Shown in pieces: positions 16,000-23,963 of a stretch of DNA of 41,521 nt (positions are counted from its first letter, which is position 1; each line of letters opens with the position of its first letter). Made by a program: the position numbers and the translations under genes. Source of the stretch: Candidatus Peribacteria bacterium. GTDB taxonomy: Bacteria; Patescibacteriota; Gracilibacteria; Peribacterales; Peribacteraceae. The DNA is taken from positions 1 through 41,521 of the forward strand of contig JAHFJR010000010.1 of assembly GCA_023245775.1 (NCBI GenBank). Direction: 5' to 3'. The notes under the pieces were generated by a model. It saw only the letters and a list, made by a program, of their open reading frames with translations, did no database searches and had not been told where the DNA came from.

Positions 16000-16281
16000 A
16001 GAGAGAATGGGGGAAGGCAGAAGAGAGAGATGCTGCAGGACAGACTCGTTCGGCCATTCTTTAATGATGTACAAGATACATTGTGCGTCATTCAAGAGGG
16101 AGGTTCTTTTCACTCCCCTTTCTTCTATTTGGCTCATGCAGACAAGCAAAATGGAATATTCATCGGTCAGATCTTTCTCTGACATGTTGTTCACATTCCT
16201 GTGGATAACCGTCTCTGGACTTCTGATGAAAAGGATATGCGGTGCGATTTTAAAGATTCTCGTCACAACTCCCTTGTGCTT
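16000..16281. other. 282-bp gap without a supported gene
   Basis: Between two convergent genes. It has a possible terminator for the upstream gene (GGGAG...CTCCC around 16100-16120, followed by a pyrimidine-rich run) and one exact DnaA-box-like 9-mer (TGTGGATAA, 16200-16208). Open frames on both strands read poorly and overlap neighbours. I see no structured RNA that I recognise. Confidence 0.5.
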
Positions 16282-17916
16282 CTAGGCTGCCAGAGCGTCA
16301 CTCAGACTTGTTTGGCTATCACGTGAGCTATGGAGATTTCCTCTGATGATCGCCTCTGCATCGATCCCCCTCTCCTTTTTCATTTCAATATCAGCGTCAT
16401 GCGCTGCCTTTCCGTACGTGTCCCCACGCATGAGTCCTCGCATCAGATGCAGATAATATCCGGAGACGTCTTGCTGATCACCAAGATTGTTGACGGAAGG
16501 TTTGGTCTGCAGGAAGACCGAGAGGCGTTTCTGGAGATCCGGACTGCTGCGAAATTGGGGATGTTCAAGAAGAGCACGTATGCCTCCTCCCTTGCATCCT
16601 ATCGTATTGAAGGTGAAACTGCAGTCGGGGAATGCCTGTGCCAGAGCCACGAGATCGTTCTGAGTGAATGGATGCAGAAACCCAAGCCCCTCCTCAGATC
16701 CGTGTGAGAAGATATCGATGCAGATGTGGATCTTCTTCGCTCCTGCTACTTTCTGTGCACGGAGAATCTCTGTCCTGAGAGAGCTCGATGGATCTTCCGA
16801 AAAAATCGGAAGCGAGGTGATGATGTTCGTATGTCGCAGCTGGATGGCGTTTGCGAGCAAGGCTCCGTCGAGCATCTTTGACCAGGTGAGAGGGTCACTA
16901 GATACGATGGGGAAGACTCTGAAATGTGCGAGTGGGACGTCCCTAGGGAGACGATAGTCGAGGAGATCTTTGTTGATGGAGGGAGACATTTCCTGATCGT
17001 AGGAACGGAGCGATTCGGCTGCCTTGCTCTCGATGATGGAGGAAGATAGACCGCCACCGATATTCTCGAGGAGGAAGGCGGCACCCACTGGGTCCACGCA
17101 TCGGAAGAGGAGTTCGCTCTCCACGACTTTCCTTCCTTCGGCATCAGATGCAACGCTGATCTCCAGCACTTCCCAGTGCGTTTTCTTGTGGGTGCTTCCG
17201 GTCTCGTAAATGGTCTTTCCTCCTTCCTTCCTCATGTGACGAAGTGCCTCTCTGCTTGCTGGATTCTTCACCTGTTCTTCAAGTACGAGGCCAGCATTGA
17301 TTCTCGCCCTCAGTCGTTGAGTGTCTACGTTCGCTTGGCGTTCTGCCAGTAGGACATCTGTCAGGTATCTTGGGTCGGAGATTTCCGTACGAAGTGTTGC
17401 CTCATTTCGCAGCAGTGACTCCTCGAAGATTCTCTTTCCTTCCACTGTGGTCTGCCATTTCAACAGTTCTCCGAGACTCCTCATACGGTTCCGGTATCCA
17501 GAGATGCGGCTGTCGAGAACGTGCCTACGCTGCGATTCTTTCGACAGGTTTTTGAAACCTTGTATGTTGCGCGTGGTCGTCTCGCTTTGACTTGGACCTT
17601 GCTCTCTCTCGAAGGCAGTGACGGCATTGTTCAGGAGCGGCAGTAGGTCCTTTCTGAAATCTCTCTCGAACACTTTCGGCTGTACGGTGTGCACCATCGC
17701 CGCTCGTTGCACGAGGGTGAGATAGTCGCCGGAATTACTGGCTTTCCAGTTGGGGGATGGAAGCAGCGCTTTGTATTTCTCTTGGAGGGTCGCGGCATCT
17801 TCTTTCCCTAGGTCTTTTATCTGATCACCAAACACGGTCAAGAGAGAATCCTTCAGTGCCGTTGGTCTCCCCTTCTCCGGTGCTTCTTTGCCGTTCTTTT
17901 GCGTTTCGTTCGCCAT
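16282..17916 (-). CDS. Unrecognised 544-residue protein with a caspase-like His/Cys layout
   Basis: I chose ATG 17916 because composition becomes protein-like there and a possible -10 (TATTGT) lies just upstream. The open frame to 18393 runs antisense to the RAYT gene and is not credible. Residues 1-230 are helical and charged, with a likely coiled region at 100-230. The C-terminal half looks like an alpha/beta domain: a hydrophobic strand ending in HICIDIFSHG (H405) and a second strand ending in FTFNTIGCKGGG (C441). Strand-His-Gly followed about 36 residues later by strand-Cys is the catalytic arrangement of clan CD cysteine peptidases (caspases, CHAT, legumain). This is inference from pattern only. 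There is no signal peptide, so it is probably cytoplasmic. A GTGTAC-N4-GTACAC palindrome lies 48 bases upstream. Confidence 0.8.
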   Translation of the reverse strand: MANETQKNGKEAPEKGRPTALKDSLLTVFGDQIKDLGKEDAATLQEKYKALLPSPNWKASNSGDYLTLVQRAAMVHTVQPKVFERDFRKDLLPLLNNAVTAFEREQGPSQSETTTRNIQGFKNLSKESQRRHVLDSRISGYRNRMRSLGELLKWQTTVEGKRIFEESLLRNEATLRTEISDPRYLTDVLLAERQANVDTQRLRARINAGLVLEEQVKNPASREALRHMRKEGGKTIYETGSTHKKTHWEVLEISVASDAEGRKVVESELLFRCVDPVGAAFLLENIGGGLSSSIIESKAAESLRSYDQEMSPSINKDLLDYRLPRDVPLAHFRVFPIVSSDPLTWSKMLDGALLANAIQLRHTNIITSLPIFSEDPSSSLRTEILRAQKVAGAKKIHICIDIFSHGSEEGLGFLHPFTQNDLVALAQAFPDCSFTFNTIGCKGGGIRALLEHPQFRSSPDLQKRLSVFLQTKPSVNNLGDQQDVSGYYLHLMRGLMRGDTYGKAAHDADIEMKKERGIDAEAIIRGNLHSSRDSQTSLSDALAA

Positions 17917-17963
17917 TGAGGACAATACTACAGTCTTGCCATCGTTTCCGCTTGCGCCTGAAG

Positions 17964-17979
17964 GTGTACAAGTGTACAC
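17964..17979. promoter_or_regulatory. Palindrome GTGTAC-AAGT-GTACAC, possible repressor operator
   Basis: A perfect 6+6 inverted repeat with a 4-base spacer, 48 bases upstream of the 16282..17916 start codon. The same arms and spacing occur upstream of recA (32052-32067). It resembles the cyanobacterial LexA box (RGTACNNNDGTWC). A -10-like TACACT on the minus strand overlaps it, as expected for a repressor site. Confidence 0.5.
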
Positions 17980-18037
17980 TTCTTCCATGATCTTTCTCGT
18001 GTAACAAAATGCCTCCAGCCTCGTTATTAGTATCCTC

Positions 18038-18136
18038 ATGTCAAGAGAAGCCCACATCTCCCTCGGCAAAGCATTCCTCCTCTCGGTGGTCCTCACGACC
18101 ATACCCGCATTGGTGCTTCGGTGGTGGGTGATGTGA
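18038..18136 (+). CDS. Possible 32-residue single-pass membrane peptide
   Basis: An ATG frame encodes a basic start (MSREAHISLGK), one hydrophobic helix (AFLLSVVLTTIPALVL) and a short RWWVM end. A -10-like TAGTAT (18028-18033) lies just before it. It occupies the otherwise empty space between the divergent 544-residue gene and the left REP of the RAYT. The hydrophobic pattern could be chance in so short a frame. Confidence 0.22.
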   Translation: MSREAHISLGKAFLLSVVLTTIPALVLRWWVM

Positions 18137-18168
18137 AGATGACAAACGGTTTCTGTTTTATTTTTCAC

Positions 18169-18217
18169 CACAGCAGCAGGCCCCTGCCTACCGGCAGGCA
18201 GGTCCGCGCCTGCGGCG
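18169..18217. repeat. Left REP element of the RAYT locus
   Basis: The core CAGCAGCAGGCC is joined to CCGCGCCTGCGGCG, interrupted by the palindrome CCTGCCTACCGGCAGGCAGG (18183-18202). Without that insert it mirrors the right element at 18675-18706 in inverted orientation. It ends 3 bases before the transposase ORF. Confidence 0.8.
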
Positions 18218-18220
18218 TAC

Positions 18221-18661
18221 ATGAATATGTCCCAACGACATCCGATACAGAATGAGGCAACGATGTTCGTCACAACGAATGTCCTAGATAGGAGGCCGAT
18301 ATTTGCCGACCCTGCATGTGCTCGTGAGGCCATTGAATGTTTGTACAGGGTGCAATCGATGCATCCGTTCCTTTTGTATGCGTTCGTCATCATGCCTGAC
18401 CATTGTCATATTCTGATGCAGGTTCTGCCGCCGAATACCGTTTCGAAGATTATGACCGCGTTCAAGTCCGGTTTGACGTTTGACATCGGTGTTCCAAAAT
18501 TGTGGCAGCCGAGATTTTATGTTCGTATCGTTGAGAAGAATATTGAGAAGGTGATTTCCTATGTGCATCAGAATCCGGTGAAGGCAGGGTTGTGCGATAT
18601 GCCGCAAGAATATTTGTGGTCGTCTGCATATGGGAAATGGGATGTATCGGAAATTGGATAA
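18221..18661 (+). CDS. REP-associated tyrosine transposase (RAYT, Y1/HUH family)
   Basis: RAYTs are single-copy relatives of IS200/IS605 transposases that cut single-stranded REP hairpins. The HUH pair is in PDHCHILMQ, the start has the typical MFVTTNVLDRRPIF, and the catalytic Tyr is in the helix SYVHQNPVKAGL. The length of 146 is near the family norm. It is flanked by inverted REP elements (18169-18217 and 18675-18706), with a third copy at 18815-18847 and degenerate ones near 6.3 kb. Alternative start: ATG 18227. The frame is intact, so it may still be active. Confidence 0.93.
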   Translation: MNMSQRHPIQNEATMFVTTNVLDRRPIFADPACAREAIECLYRVQSMHPFLLYAFVIMPDHCHILMQVLPPNTVSKIMTAFKSGLTFDIGVPKLWQPRFYVRIVEKNIEKVISYVHQNPVKAGLCDMPQEYLWSSAYGKWDVSEIG

Positions 18662-18674
18662 CCATTGGTCGAAA

Positions 18675-18706
18675 CGCCGCAGGCGCGGAGGCCTGCTGCT
18701 GTTGTG
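18675..18706. repeat. Right REP element of the RAYT locus
   Basis: CGCCGCAGGCGCGG followed by GGCCTGCTGCTG is the reverse complement of the left REP without its inserted palindrome. It starts 13 bases after the transposase stop. Confidence 0.8.
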
Positions 18707-18814
18707 TAGGGAAAGAGAAACCGTTGCAATTCCTGTCATGCGCAATTCTTCTCAGAGCCTTGTTTGAATCAAATAGCCTCCGTTTGGCCTAGATTCACAA
18801 TTCTCCTGATACCA

Positions 18815-18847
18815 ACACCACAGCAGCGCCCCTCCGCGGGCGCGGTG
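18815..18847. repeat. Third REP-like element
   Basis: CACCACAGCAGCGCCCC followed by TCCGCGGGCGCGGTG has the same orientation and CAGCAG head as the left REP. It can fold as GCGCCC/GGGCGC (18826-18843). It lies right at the 3' end of tyrS and could affect its mRNA end. Confidence 0.65.
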
Positions 18848-18851
18848 GATT

Positions 18852-20036
18852 TTAATGAAAATCAGCAAATTCAATTATTTGTAAAAATTTTCTCTTTCCG
18901 ATTTTCACAATTCCTCCTTCGGCTTTCGCATCAATCGCGGTTACTGTTTTGTCATTCACCTTCATGCCTCCCTGTTCGATGAGTCTGCGGGCTTCGCCTT
19001 TGCTCTCGACCATGCTGCTTGCGAGCAGTGCATCGACGAGTAACTCCCCTTTCTTCGCTTTGTACTCCGGCATGTCCTCGGGCACGCCTTTGTTCTTGAA
19101 GAGATTTTCGAAGCTTTCTTCGGCCGCTTTCGCGTCCGCCGATGAGTGATACATCGTCACGATTTCGCGTGCGAGGCGCATTTTTAGATTCTTTGGATTT
19201 TCCTTGCCGTCAGCAAGAGCTTTCTCTGTGCTCTTCACCTCTGCCATCGGAAAATCCGTGCAGCACTCCATGTAGAGGGGAATCAGGTGATCTGGCATCG
19301 AGAGAAGCTTTCCGTACATCTCGCTTGGCGTGTCGTCGAGGTACACGCAGTTGTTGTACGTTTTGCTCATCTTTCGGCCATCCGTACCTTCTATCAATTT
19401 AGTCGTAAGAACGAATTTTTCGCGCTTCTTGAATGCCTGTTGGAGAGTTCGGCCAGCAAGCATATTGAAGAGCTGATCGTTGCCACCAAGCTCCACGTCG
19501 ACGTCCAGTATCACAGAGTCGTAACCAACCATCAGTGGATACATGAATTCCGTCACACTGATCGGCGCGTCTTCCTTCATGCGTTTTGCGAACATATCGC
19601 GCTTCAGCATCTGTTGGACGGTGAAGTGGCTTGTGAGAGCCAGAATATCTTTCATGGAAAGCTTTTCCAGCCACTCGTGGTTGTAGCGGATTTCAACTTT
19701 GCTGAAGTCCAAAATTTTCCCAGCCTGCTTTTTGTACGTCTCAAAATTCCTTTTCGTATCTTCCAGTGTCAGAGGTTCGCGCATCGTATCGCGGCCGGAC
19801 GGATCACCGATCATCGCCGTGAAGCTGCCGATGAGAAAAATCACCTGATGTCCAGCATCGGCGAAGGCCTTGAGCTTGCGAAGTGGCACTGAATGTCCAA
19901 GGTGCAGCTTGGTTCCTGTCGGATCAATGCCGAGGTAGATCCGAAGTGGCTTGCCAAATTTTAGTTTCTCGTCCGCCAGTTTCCGCGGGATGACGTCGGT
20001 GACGGCCCGCGTCAGAAGTTCGTCTTCGTGTGTCAT
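18852..20036 (-). CDS. tyrS: Tyrosyl-tRNA synthetase
   Basis: TyrRS charges tRNA-Tyr. The Rossmann part has the HIGH-type motif KLHLGHSVPLRKL and the KMSKS-type motif GRKMSKTYNN. Substrate-binding segments LIGSFTAMIGDPSGRD and ELGGNDQLFNML are present. The C-terminal S4 RNA-binding domain covers about residues 330-394 (SKGEARRLIEQGGMKVNDK). At 394 residues it fits the shorter TyrZ-like group. Unlike its neighbours, the ATG is preceded by a Shine-Dalgarno-like AGGAG 4 bases upstream. Confidence 0.96.
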   Translation of the reverse strand: MTHEDELLTRAVTDVIPRKLADEKLKFGKPLRIYLGIDPTGTKLHLGHSVPLRKLKAFADAGHQVIFLIGSFTAMIGDPSGRDTMREPLTLEDTKRNFETYKKQAGKILDFSKVEIRYNHEWLEKLSMKDILALTSHFTVQQMLKRDMFAKRMKEDAPISVTEFMYPLMVGYDSVILDVDVELGGNDQLFNMLAGRTLQQAFKKREKFVLTTKLIEGTDGRKMSKTYNNCVYLDDTPSEMYGKLLSMPDHLIPLYMECCTDFPMAEVKSTEKALADGKENPKNLKMRLAREIVTMYHSSADAKAAEESFENLFKNKGVPEDMPEYKAKKGELLVDALLASSMVESKGEARRLIEQGGMKVNDKTVTAIDAKAEGGIVKIGKRKFLQIIEFADFH

Positions 20037-20065
20037 TGTCTCCTAGAGTGCGGCATAGTAGGGCC

Positions 20066-21034
20066 ATGCGTCAATTGCAGAGTGACCTTTCGCTGGAATC
20101 CGAGTGGCTGGAAGCGCCTTCAGGCAGCGGCAGGCGCCTCGATATGCTTCTTTCGACTATTCCCGCATTCAAGAGCCGCTCGCAGGCACAGAAGATGATC
20201 GAGCTTGGGTACGTGCGAATCAGCGGGAAGAAAGAACTCCGAGCATCCCGTATTCTGAGGCCAAGTGACTGCGTCGAGTATTGTCTTCCACCGATCGCCG
20301 ATATTCCTAGTGACGATGGAGTTGATCTGAAGCTCGAGGTGCTCTTCGAAGATGATGATTGTCTCGTGATGAATAAGCCTGCGGGAATAGCCGTGCATCG
20401 CGGGAGCGGCATGAGCGAGAGCGAGGTGACGATCGTCGACGGACTGAAGAAGCTTTTTTCCGATCGAGGACTCCCCTTCTCGGTATCGGAGGTTCTCGTC
20501 CATCGCTTGGACAAAGAAACGACGGGGTGCTTGCTGATTGCGAAGAATCCGAAATCTCATCAGAGACTCCAGAAACAATTTGAGTCGCGCACTGTTACGA
20601 AAACGTATCTTGCGTGCGTGTCCGGAGTCCCCTCTCCGGCCGCTGCGATGATCGACGCGCCGATCGGCCGTCACACGGGAGACCGAACGAAGATGTCTAT
20701 CCTGCAGACGGGAGTCACGCGCAGTGCGAGGACCACGTATCGCACCCTCGTGGCGGCAAACGGAGGTGCACTCCTTGCGTGCGATCTGCACACTGGACGC
20801 ACGCACCAAATCCGTGTGCATCTGCGTAGCATCGGTCATCCGATTCTTGGTGACGAGAAGTATCAGACGAAAGATTCGCTTGCTGCTACTGCAAAGTGGC
20901 AGGTGGATTTCCTTGCGCTGCATGCGTGGAAACTCTCATTCGATTCCGCAAAGAAGAAACGGATTTCAGTGGAGGCTACGATAGCGAAGAATTTTTCGGA
21001 GCTGCTGTCGCGCCTGAAGATCAGCCTGCCATAG
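20066..21034 (+). CDS. RluA-family rRNA/tRNA pseudouridine synthase
   Basis: An S4-like domain (residues about 20-80, SRSQAQKMIELGYVRISGK) precedes the RluA catalytic core. The signature VHRLDKETTGCLLIAK contains the catalytic Asp; later come LHTGRTHQIRVHLRSIGHPILGD and the closing strand. The architecture is like RluD/RluC, but the exact uridine target cannot be assigned. A longer GTG start at 20030 overlaps the tyrS start; ATG 20066 is preferred and gives 322 residues. It is divergent from tyrS and convergent with the FecR-domain gene, with 8 bases between the stops. Confidence 0.93.
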   Translation: MRQLQSDLSLESEWLEAPSGSGRRLDMLLSTIPAFKSRSQAQKMIELGYVRISGKKELRASRILRPSDCVEYCLPPIADIPSDDGVDLKLEVLFEDDDCLVMNKPAGIAVHRGSGMSESEVTIVDGLKKLFSDRGLPFSVSEVLVHRLDKETTGCLLIAKNPKSHQRLQKQFESRTVTKTYLACVSGVPSPAAAMIDAPIGRHTGDRTKMSILQTGVTRSARTTYRTLVAANGGALLACDLHTGRTHQIRVHLRSIGHPILGDEKYQTKDSLAATAKWQVDFLALHAWKLSFDSAKKKRISVEATIAKNFSELLSRLKISLP

Positions 21035-21042
21035 ATATCTCC

Positions 21043-22749
21043 TTAGGGTTTGTAGTTGATCGTGTACTCCAGCACATCGAGAATTTCTCCATCCTTGTTC
21101 CTCGAGACGATGCGGTAGACATTGCGGCCTCGCTTCATGGTTTGCAGATCAACGGAGGCGATGTAATTCCATGTGGTCTTCGTTGGTTGGAAGAGGGACA
21201 ACGTGTAGCCATTGACGGAGATCGATGAGGTTTCGGCGGAGGTCGTTCCTTCGAGAACGATTTCTTTTTCGGCAGTTGTTGTCGAGGATCCTGCTTCTGG
21301 TGCTGTCACGCTCAGTGACCCTGGTAGAATGGGCACATTCTGTTTCAGCGGAGGTTCGTTTGTCGTACCCCCTGTCCCCGTGGTAGGTACGGTCAGGCTG
21401 AAGAGAATGAAGATGCTGCGTGCGGGGCTCCTGTTGCCGTCGCCGTCGACAGCATAGACGGTGTACGTATTCTTGCCTTGGACGAGGTTGCCCAGTGCCG
21501 TACTCGCAAGATAACTCCAAGTCCTACTGCCGGGCTTGAAGAGTTGCAACTTGTAGTCGTTGAGAAGGATCGCGACGGTATTTGCTGGTGCTTCACCTGT
21601 GATCTCTATTTCCTTCTGATTGGTAGTCAGGGTCTGCCCCGAGCCCACTGGGGATTTGAATCGCACAGGCTCAACGGAGGGCACATAGTCATTGAACACC
21701 GTACGATCGATGGCATCGAGCGTGATGCCCTGTAGGTCCTGTGCCTCAATGTGCAGGCTGGTTGTTATATCTTTGGACAGACTCATGTCGACCGAGAACG
21801 TGCGATCTTTATGGATTCCGATATTCTGCCCATTGACGAGGACGAGGGCGACGCGCGGGTTGACTCGTCCGCTCACGGAGATCGTCTTCGATGTCACGTG
21901 CATGTGATTGCTGGGGGACGACAGGACGAGGTCGCTGAGTTCACTGCCGACAGCTGCTGTGGATCGCTCCTCCGATCCCATCCCTGTTTCTTGGCTCAGG
22001 AGAGCATAGCTGCTTGCAAGGAACTCATCTTTCAGCATGAGAGGCGTGATGGGATCGCGAAAATCGTAGGGGTCATTTCCGAGTGCGATCGCCTTGTTCG
22101 CATCATCAGAGAGGGAGAAGGACTGCCCTTCACCGACGATCATGTCGCTGGTGCCAGAAGGTAAGCTCAGGTGGATGCCGATGCCCGTTGCACGAAGCAC
22201 GGTGATGCTCGACGGAGAGAGCAATGCAAAGGTTGCGGCAGGGAGAGATGCTGCGAAATTTTTCGTCTGTATCGTTCGTAGGATGGAGCCCGAGTAGGTG
22301 TTTTGTATTGGAGTACTGATCCAGACACGGCCGGAACGAATGTTGATTGTCAGGTAGGCTCTGCCTTGATCGTACTGATCACTGCGATCAATGAGCACAT
22401 CGGTGTTCTGGTCGAGTCGCAGTCTGGAGCCGTCGAAGAACGTGAGGAGTGCATCGCCGTTCCCCTTCGTCGAGATCGCGTCGCCACTGTAGAGTTTGAG
22501 GCCGATTTCGCCATGCTGCCATGCTCCTCCTTGAAGCGACACCTGTACATTCTCATTTCCGGATCGTATCGATAGGAGTGTGGGCATGCGTTTGCCGAAC
22601 GAATTGTCGAAGAGAGTAAGCACCTTCGTGATCAGGTACCAGGCGATGAAGAGTGCAAGGAAAACGATGACGATCCTCATGAGGACGCGAGGCGGTCTTC
22701 GTTCCACTCCGCCGATTCTCGTGAGACGTCGTCTGTGGTGTTGCAGCAT
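21043..22749 (-). CDS. FecR-domain protein with Ig-like repeats, membrane-anchored
   Basis: From ATG 22749 (568 residues) a basic N-terminus is followed by one transmembrane helix (MRIVIVFLALFIAWYLITKV). Next is a FecR-like domain (about 60-215, with YSGDAISTKGNGDALLTFFD and GSRLRLDQNTDV). Three outside Ig-like segments follow, each with the pattern V.VNG..I, IL.NDY...L and ISVNGYTLSLF, ending in a WNY.AS..L..G.N.Y strand; these resemble glucodextranase-B-like repeats. A Thr/Gly-rich linker separates the last two. FecR domains often bind surface partners or regulate sigma factors, but no sigma gene is adjacent, so a structural role is as likely. A TTG start at 22788 is possible but less good. 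Confidence 0.85.
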   Translation of the reverse strand: MLQHHRRRLTRIGGVERRPPRVLMRIVIVFLALFIAWYLITKVLTLFDNSFGKRMPTLLSIRSGNENVQVSLQGGAWQHGEIGLKLYSGDAISTKGNGDALLTFFDGSRLRLDQNTDVLIDRSDQYDQGRAYLTINIRSGRVWISTPIQNTYSGSILRTIQTKNFAASLPAATFALLSPSSITVLRATGIGIHLSLPSGTSDMIVGEGQSFSLSDDANKAIALGNDPYDFRDPITPLMLKDEFLASSYALLSQETGMGSEERSTAAVGSELSDLVLSSPSNHMHVTSKTISVSGRVNPRVALVLVNGQNIGIHKDRTFSVDMSLSKDITTSLHIEAQDLQGITLDAIDRTVFNDYVPSVEPVRFKSPVGSGQTLTTNQKEIEITGEAPANTVAILLNDYKLQLFKPGSRTWSYLASTALGNLVQGKNTYTVYAVDGDGNRSPARSIFILFSLTVPTTGTGGTTNEPPLKQNVPILPGSLSVTAPEAGSSTTTAEKEIVLEGTTSAETSSISVNGYTLSLFQPTKTTWNYIASVDLQTMKRGRNVYRIVSRNKDGEILDVLEYTINYKP

Positions 22750-22828
22750 TGGTCTATCATCATAGTCGAAGCGATTGGTGCAGTGCAAATCGGAAAAGAT
22801 AGGGACATCGTTCCGATATTGTGGACGC

Positions 22829-23944
22829 TCATCCAGCTGTCACTCTTGCCACTTCCAGCATGGTTGTGACCTTGTCCTGTACCATCTGCTTTCCCCATTC
22901 GAACATTGTTTTGTAGCCTTCCTTCTTTGCGGCCTCCATCAGGTCCGAAGAGGTTGCCTGGCTCAAGATCAAATTTTTGATGATTGGGCTTGCGATCAGT
23001 AGCTCGGGCAGCGTGCACTGCGACGTATAAAATTTTGCATCGGTTTCCGTATGCACGTCGAGCGATGAACGCATCTCGGGGTTGATCGTGCGCACGAGAC
23101 GCTGTGCGAGAACAGCACGAAGCGCCGGCGCAAATGTGTACGTGCTCACCCCCATGGAGAGTAAGCGTGGGATCGCTTCGATGGCGGAGTTCGTATGCAA
23201 CGTCGCCAGAACAAGGTGGCCCGTGAGGGAGGCATCGATGGCCGTTTGGGCTGTCTCTTGGTCGCGAATTTCTCCCACGAGAATGATGTCGGGGTCATGA
23301 CGGAGGATGGCACGGAGACCTGATGCGAACGTGTAGCCGTGATCGATGTCGATCTGACTCTGGATGATGTCTTTCAGTTCGTATTCGATCGGATCTTCCA
23401 GCGTGATGATGTTCCGATCCTTTCCTGCCAGTGTCGAGAGAAGGGCATAGAGTGTCGTTGTCTTCCCTGATCCCGTTGGTCCGGTGACGAGGATCAATCC
23501 ATTGGGTAGTTCGACGAGCTCGTTCAGTTTCTGCTTGATCTCGAGCGGGAAGCCGAGTTGTTCGAGTGGAACGATACCATGCTCTGGGTCGAGTAGGCGC
23601 AGTGTGAAGGCTTCGCCGAAGCGTGATGGGAGACTGGCAACACGAACATTGACGAGTCTGCCGGAGGTTGGAAAAGTGTACTGGCCATCCTGGGCTACCG
23701 TCTCGAGATTCAGTTTCAGTTTTGCTTTGAATTTGATGCGTCGCTGTAGGGTCTCGAAGATCTCATGCGAAATGACGAGGAGCGTTGACAAGAGTCCGAG
23801 CTCGCGCCATTCGATCTTCACTCCTGCTTTTTGTGGGTTGATGTGGATATCTGAAATTCCGCATCGGATTGCCTCCTGTTCCAGAGTGGAGAGGAGCTCT
23901 TCGCCTTGCAGTCTCTCGAGCTTCTTGACGTCAATGGTTGCCAT
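22829..23944 (-). CDS. GspE/PilB-family secretion ATPase, short form
   Basis: These hexameric ATPases power type IV pilus or type II secretion assembly. The N2 domain begins at once (SDIHINPQKAGVKIEWR). Walker A GPTGSGKTT lies near residue 155-163, followed by the Asp box TLEDPIEY, Walker B DIILVGEIRDQETAQTA and the His box HLVLATLHTNSA. At 371 residues it lacks the large N-terminal domain, and the four-Cys zinc motif of PilB is missing from the loop before LPELL. No other pilus gene is in the window. It could also be a PilT-like motor, but the sequence is more PilB-like. Confidence 0.9.
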   Translation of the reverse strand: MATIDVKKLERLQGEELLSTLEQEAIRCGISDIHINPQKAGVKIEWRELGLLSTLLVISHEIFETLQRRIKFKAKLKLNLETVAQDGQYTFPTSGRLVNVRVASLPSRFGEAFTLRLLDPEHGIVPLEQLGFPLEIKQKLNELVELPNGLILVTGPTGSGKTTTLYALLSTLAGKDRNIITLEDPIEYELKDIIQSQIDIDHGYTFASGLRAILRHDPDIILVGEIRDQETAQTAIDASLTGHLVLATLHTNSAIEAIPRLLSMGVSTYTFAPALRAVLAQRLVRTINPEMRSSLDVHTETDAKFYTSQCTLPELLIASPIIKNLILSQATSSDLMEAAKKEGYKTMFEWGKQMVQDKVTTMLEVARVTAG

Positions 23945-23950
23945 CTCATT

Positions 23951-23959
23951 ATTATAGCA
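23951..23959 (-). promoter_or_regulatory. Extended -10 (TGCTATAAT) for the GspE-like gene, leaderless
   Basis: A perfect TATAAT with TGC extension on the minus strand ends 6 bases before ATG 23944. It is the clearest case of the leaderless pattern in this window. Confidence 0.75.
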
Positions 23960-23963
23960 TCAT

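Noticed and set aside
16200..16208. Exact DnaA-box-like 9-mer TGTGGATAA in the gap after the baseplate-J-like gene
   Set aside because: Only one copy was noticed, with no AT-rich unwinding region or dnaA/dnaN beside it, so it is not evidence for an origin.
15631..16266. 211-codon minus-strand frame
   Set aside because: Mostly antisense to the baseplate-J-like gene, with no motif or promoter.
16007..16285. 92-codon plus-strand frame in the 16.0-16.3 kb gap
   Set aside because: No domain, poor composition, and it overlaps the end of the minus-strand gene.
17917..18393. N-terminal extension of the 544-residue protein to 703 residues
   Set aside because: The added part runs antisense through the REP and RAYT gene, is rich in unusual Cys/His runs, and lacks promoter support.
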